Source of the DNA: CAZTXD01 sp964617995
Lineage (GTDB): Bacteria > Actinomycetota > Acidimicrobiia > Spongiisociales > ZC4RG35
Assembly (NCBI GenBank): GCA_964617995.1
Contig: CAZTXD010000071.1
Coordinates: 1 to 17,446, forward strand
Direction: 5' to 3'
DNA: 17,446 bases
The stretch's first letter is position 1; each line of letters begins with the position of its first letter. The notes below the pieces were generated by a model. It ran no database searches. It was not told the origin of the DNA and saw only the letters and a program-made list of their open reading frames with translations. Below, in pieces: positions 14,311 to 17,446 of this stretch. Both the position numbers and the translations under genes were made by a program.

Positions 14311-14669
14311 CACAGCGGGGATCCTCCACCGTGGAGTTCGTGCTGGTGCTTCCACTCATCGTCCTGGTCCTGGTTGCCTGTCTCGAGGTGGCGGCACTGG
14401 CGCGAACCCGGGTGGTGGTTGTGGCGGCCGCACGTGAGGGAGCGCGTGTCGCTGCCACCCACCCCGATCCGGCCCAGGCGGTGGCGGCGGTGAGGCAGGC
14501 TCTGGGCGGGACGCTGGGTGCCGGGGCCCGCGTCTCTGTGTCGCGACCCCATGTGGTCGGACGGCCGGCCTCGGTCGAGGTGACGGTACGGCAACGTCTG
14601 CGGACCCCCCTACTGGACTCGTGGTCGGTCGACCTCGGTGGTCGGGCGACGATGCGGGTCGAACGGTGA
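14289..14669 (+). CDS. tadE: TadE-like pseudopilin
   Basis: This 126-aa minor pilin-like protein carries QRGSSTVEFVLVLPLIVLVL near its start. Gly precedes the predicted cleavage, Glu-Phe sits at +5/+6, and a single hydrophobic helix follows. The remaining domain is a small extracytoplasmic alpha/beta fold. TadE-like proteins are thought to prime or modify the pilus. The GTG at 14289 overlaps the pilin gene by 22 bp and has an AAGG 7 nt upstream inside it. Its stop overlaps the next start as GTGA. Confidence 0.82.
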   Translation: MGGGPVLTQRGSSTVEFVLVLPLIVLVLVACLEVAALARTRVVVVAAAREGARVAATHPDPAQAVAAVRQALGGTLGAGARVSVSRPHVVGRPASVEVTVRQRLRTPLLDSWSVDLGGRATMRVER

Positions 14670-15040
14670 CCGAACGTGGGTCGTCGACGATCGTCGCACT
14701 CGCGTTGGTCTCCCTCCTGGTGTTGGTGGCCGTCGGTCTGGCGGGGATCGGTCGTCTGATCGCGGCCCACGTTCAGGTCACCGCCGCCGCCGACGCCGCG
14801 GCGCTGGCGGCCGCCCCGGTGACGTTTCTGGGAGGCGACCCTGGAGCCGAAGCAGCCGAGTACGCCTCTCGCAATGGTGCCCGGCTGCTGGCCTGCTCCT
14901 GCGACGTCGACCGGGGGTTGGAGACCAGAGTCGTGACCGTCGAAGTGAGCTCCACGGTCGATCTCGGTCTCCTCGGCACTCGCGTGGTCCGGGCCCGTTC
15001 GGCGGCGGAATTCGCTCCCCTCGACCTCCTGGGCGGCTGA
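14666..15040 (+). CDS. TadG-like / 'helicase-secretion neighbourhood' TadE-like protein
   Basis: The 124-aa protein begins TERGSSTIVALALVSLLVLVAVG, a pilin-like helix with Ile-Val instead of the Glu at +5, so peptidase processing is doubtful. It then has HVQVTAAADAAALAAA, the signature of TadG/Rv3654c-type proteins. Two adjacent cysteines (LLACSCDVD) may form or bridge disulfides. It is the last gene of the operon, starting at GTG 14666 inside the TadE stop. It converges on the helicase across 66 bp. An ATG at 14621 in frame is antecedent shadow sequence. Confidence 0.8.
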   Translation: MTERGSSTIVALALVSLLVLVAVGLAGIGRLIAAHVQVTAAADAAALAAAPVTFLGGDPGAEAAEYASRNGARLLACSCDVDRGLETRVVTVEVSSTVDLGLLGTRVVRARSAAEFAPLDLLGG

Positions 15041-15106
15041 CGAACCCGGCCGAACCCCGGGCTCCACGCCCCCGGAAACGGGATCCCAGTCCCAGGCTCG
15101 ACCCGC

Positions 15107-17371
15107 TCATAGGAGGGCCTCGAGGAGGAGGACCGCTCCCTGTTTGCTCAGCGGCTCGTTGAAGTTGCCGCATTTGGGAGATTGGACACAGGAAGGACAT
15201 CCGGTGGCACAGGGACAGGCGCGGATCGCCTTCAGGGTGGCCTGCCAGTGGTCGGCTCCGGCGGCGAACGCGACCTCGGAGATTCCGGCGCCACCCGGAT
15301 ACGCCTCGTGGATGAAGATGGCGGGACCTCCCGTGGCCGGGTGCCAAGGGGTGGAGAGCCCTCCGATGTCCCAGCGGTCGCACACCGCCCGCAGGGGGAG
15401 CAAGGCGATCCCGGCGTGCTCGGCGGCGTGGAGAGCCCCGGGCAGGTCGGCGGGCTCCATCCCGGCGGCCGATATCGTGCTGTCGGCCATCCCGATCCAT
15501 ATGGCTGCCGTCTCGTAGGTCACCGAAGGCAGGTCGAGGTGGATCGTGTCGAGCGTCTCACGTGACCGGAGCGCCTTTCTCCTGTAGCCGACCACCTGGG
15601 TGCTGACCTGGACCCTTCCCAGATGGAGCCGGCTTCTCCCCAGGGTCGTGACGGCGACTCGCTCGAGGACCTCGAGCTGTGAGTCCACCTGGGGTTCGGT
15701 GTAATAGCCGACGTTCCGACGCCTCACCGTTATCTCCCCTCGTCTCAGGTCCAGGTCGTCGCAGACGTAGGTGTCCCCCTGGTGGAGGTATATCGCCCCT
15801 TCGTGCGCGTCTCGGTAGGCGCGGGTCTCATCCAGGACACCGAGCAGGGTGGGTGTATCGGTGCGGTCGACGACGTCGAACCGGCGGCCGCTGGAGCTGC
15901 GCAGGTCTATCTGGGGGGCGGGGCGCCGTCGGCGCGCCCAGTAGAGAGACCCATCCCGGAGACGGAGATGTTCGGACTGGGCGAGACGGTTGGCCGCCTC
16001 CTCGATGGCGTCGCCGAGCACATCCCGGTCTTCCAGACGCAGGGGGAGCTCGTGGGCGGCGCAGCCGGCGTGCGCCTCCGCCACGGTGGGGTTGGACGGG
16101 TTCACCACCACCTTCTCCGGGGGTCGGGAGAAGAGCTCGTCGGGATGGACCATGAAGTATTGGTCGAGGGCATCCTCGCCCGCCACCAGTACAACCAGGG
16201 AGTCTTCTTGGGTTCGTCCCGCGCGTCCCGACTGTTGACGGAACGAGGAGATGGTGCCGGGGAAGGTGGTGAGCACAGCCGCCCGGAGTGATCCCACGTC
16301 GATGCCCAGCTCGAGGGCGTTGGTGGTGACGATCCCCAGGAGTCCGCCACCGAACAGCTTCTCCTCGATGAGGCGTCGTTCGGACGGCAGGTACCCACCG
16401 CGGTAGGCGGAGATCCGCTCTCGTCTTTCGGCATCGAGCCGCTCGCTCGCGCCACGGAACACCAGCTCGGTGGCTTTGCGACTTCGGGCGAAGACGATCG
16501 TGGAGACCTCGTGGCGAGCCAGGTCCACGAACAGGTCGGTGGCTTCGGTGAGAGCCGAACGGCGCCGGCCCTCATCGGGGTCGGTGAGCTCGGGGTTCCA
16601 CAGGGCGACCCATTGATCTCCCCGGGGTGAGTCGTCCTGATCGACTACGTCGACGTCGAGACCGCACAGGTCTGACGCCAGCTCTCCGGGGTTGCCGATG
16701 GTGGCCGAGCCGAAGACGAACGTGGGCCGGGACCCGTAGTGGTGGCACAGACGGCGAAGGCGACGCAGGACCATGGCGACGTGCGTGCCGAAGATTCCTC
16801 GCAACGTGTGCAGCTCGTCGACCACCACGAACCGGAGCCGGTGGATGAAGTCGGCCCAACGATCGTGGTGGGGGAGGATGCCGACGTGGAGCATGTCGGG
16901 GTTGGTGAGTATCACGTTGGCGGAGCGTCGTATCGCCGCGCGCCGGTCGGTGGGGGTGTCCCCGTCGTAGGTGGCGGTTCTCACCCCCGGCAAGGCAAGG
17001 GCGTCGAAGGAGCGGGCCTGGTCCTGTCCCAGGGCTTTGGTGGGATACAGGCAGAGGGCCGTGGTCTTCGGCTCTCGCAAGGTCGCCTCGGCGATGGGTA
17101 GCTGATAGCAGAGGCTCTTGCCGGCGGCGGTCCCCGCCACGACGACGGTATGGCGACCCGAGCGGATGAGGTCGAGTGCCCGGGCCTGATGCCGGTAGAG
17201 ACGATCGATCCCCAGCCCGGCGAGACGCGCGACGATCTCGGGGGGCAGAGGGCGGAACGGATCGAGGTGGATGGCGGGACGGCCGGGTACGTGACGCACA
17301 TCGATCAGCTCGCCCGCCATGTCGGGCGAATCTGCCCATCCCTTGACTAGCTGAGCTAGGTCGGTCGCCAC
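15107..17371 (-). CDS. DEAH-type helicase with DUF1998-like cysteine tail (MrfA/YprA-like)
   Basis: The 754-aa protein is a superfamily 2 helicase of the YprA/MrfA and Rv3649 type. The visible motifs are a Q-like YRHQARAL, Walker A AGTAAGKS (79-86), DELH (185-188), GSAT (221-224), a C-terminal RecA domain with NALELGIDVG, and QQSGRAGR (379-386). The tail has IFIHEAYPGGAGI and a cysteine cluster (Cys719, 721, 725, 728, 734; CPCATGCPSCVQSPKCGN) for a likely metal site. MrfA in Bacillus repairs mitomycin-type lesions; a DNA-repair role here is inferred. The GTG at 17371 lacks a well-spaced Shine-Dalgarno site. It lies 23 nt downstream of the second palindromic element. Despite its fixed position beside tad genes in actinobacteria, no pilus function is evident. 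Confidence 0.9.
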   Translation of the reverse strand: MATDLAQLVKGWADSPDMAGELIDVRHVPGRPAIHLDPFRPLPPEIVARLAGLGIDRLYRHQARALDLIRSGRHTVVVAGTAAGKSLCYQLPIAEATLREPKTTALCLYPTKALGQDQARSFDALALPGVRTATYDGDTPTDRRAAIRRSANVILTNPDMLHVGILPHHDRWADFIHRLRFVVVDELHTLRGIFGTHVAMVLRRLRRLCHHYGSRPTFVFGSATIGNPGELASDLCGLDVDVVDQDDSPRGDQWVALWNPELTDPDEGRRRSALTEATDLFVDLARHEVSTIVFARSRKATELVFRGASERLDAERRERISAYRGGYLPSERRLIEEKLFGGGLLGIVTTNALELGIDVGSLRAAVLTTFPGTISSFRQQSGRAGRTQEDSLVVLVAGEDALDQYFMVHPDELFSRPPEKVVVNPSNPTVAEAHAGCAAHELPLRLEDRDVLGDAIEEAANRLAQSEHLRLRDGSLYWARRRRPAPQIDLRSSSGRRFDVVDRTDTPTLLGVLDETRAYRDAHEGAIYLHQGDTYVCDDLDLRRGEITVRRRNVGYYTEPQVDSQLEVLERVAVTTLGRSRLHLGRVQVSTQVVGYRRKALRSRETLDTIHLDLPSVTYETAAIWIGMADSTISAAGMEPADLPGALHAAEHAGIALLPLRAVCDRWDIGGLSTPWHPATGGPAIFIHEAYPGGAGISEVAFAAGADHWQATLKAIRACPCATGCPSCVQSPKCGNFNEPLSKQGAVLLLEALL

Positions 17372-17394
17372 TCCCCGCAGTGTGCCCTCAACCG

Positions 17395-17446
17395 CCCGTT
17401 TTCGCGCATCGAATGCGCGCGATAGCGCGCCTTCGATGCGCGAAAA
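17395..17446 (-). repeat. Palindromic element, copy 2, within a 48-bp near-perfect cruciform
   Basis: 17395-17420 is the reverse complement of 30-55 with one difference. It forms part of a larger inverted repeat. TTTTCGCGCATCGAA (17399-17413) pairs with TTCGATGCGCGAAAA (17432-17446), and between them GCGCGC-GATA-GCGCGC adds six more pairs after one T/C mismatch. The element lies just upstream of the helicase start on the minus strand. It ends exactly at the window edge. Confidence 0.8.

Noticed and set aside
15041..15106. Bidirectional terminator between the pilus operon and helicase
   Set aside because: Only a 4-bp CCCG-GAAA-CGGG stem is seen, without a T-run; too weak to call.
1..17446. 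Inverted copies at both window ends read as terminal repeats of a transposon or integrative element
   Set aside because: The contents are housekeeping genes in a syntenic actinobacterial order with no transposase or integrase. Window or contig ends may simply coincide with a repeat.

Overview
The window is a gene-dense stretch of high-GC bacterial chromosome with housekeeping-type gene content. It carries no rRNA, tRNA, CRISPR array, transposase or phage gene that I can see. The best clue to the host is gene order from 10294 to 17371: HAD-IB hydrolase, reduced CpaE/Ssd-like protein, TadA, TadB, TadC, small pilin, TadE, TadG-like, then a converging DEAH helicase with a DUF1998-type tail. This is the actinobacterial 'helicase/secretion neighbourhood', known in Mycobacterium tuberculosis as Rv3661 to Rv3649. 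I therefore infer an actinomycete, possibly a lineage outside the classical Mycobacteriales/Streptomycetales; the class cannot be fixed from the sequence alone.

Layout. 82-1451 (+): a glycerophosphodiester phosphodiesterase and a small putative lipoprotein, coupled by an ATGA overlap. 1467-3948 (-): leuC, a pyridoxamine-phosphate-oxidase-fold protein and leuD, with every junction overlapping. 4050-4565 (+): an unrecognised secreted or membrane-anchored protein whose 3' end is antisense to the following MFS gene. 4510-6392 (-): an ArsR-type regulator followed by an MFS exporter. 6393-6679: a noncoding block with two copies of a hairpin-bearing repeat and heptameric tails. 6680-7192 (-) and 7240-7962 (+): divergent genes for a degenerate IspD-like protein and an intact IspD of the MEP isoprenoid pathway. 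7991-11082 (-): a HAD-IB hydrolase followed by a large TPM-domain membrane protein with a glycine-rich tail. 11278-15040 (+): a compact Tad/Flp pilus operon. 15107-17371 (-): an MrfA/YprA-like helicase.

The regulatory layout is unusual. Several first-in-operon genes have no Shine-Dalgarno site but have a -10-like hexamer ending 6-7 nt before the start codon, which suggests leaderless transcripts. Genes inside operons mostly have Shine-Dalgarno sites or 4-nt stop/start overlaps. The two outermost genes, GDPD and helicase, face inward. Each carries the same 26-bp palindrome-bearing element, in the same orientation and at nearly the same distance (26 and 23 nt) from its start codon. I found no obviously new multi-gene defence or mobile system. 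The most interesting signals are this shared element, the IspD pseudoenzyme next to real ispD, the P-loop-less CpaE relic heading the pilus operon, the repeat block, and the oxidase-fold gene inside leuCD.
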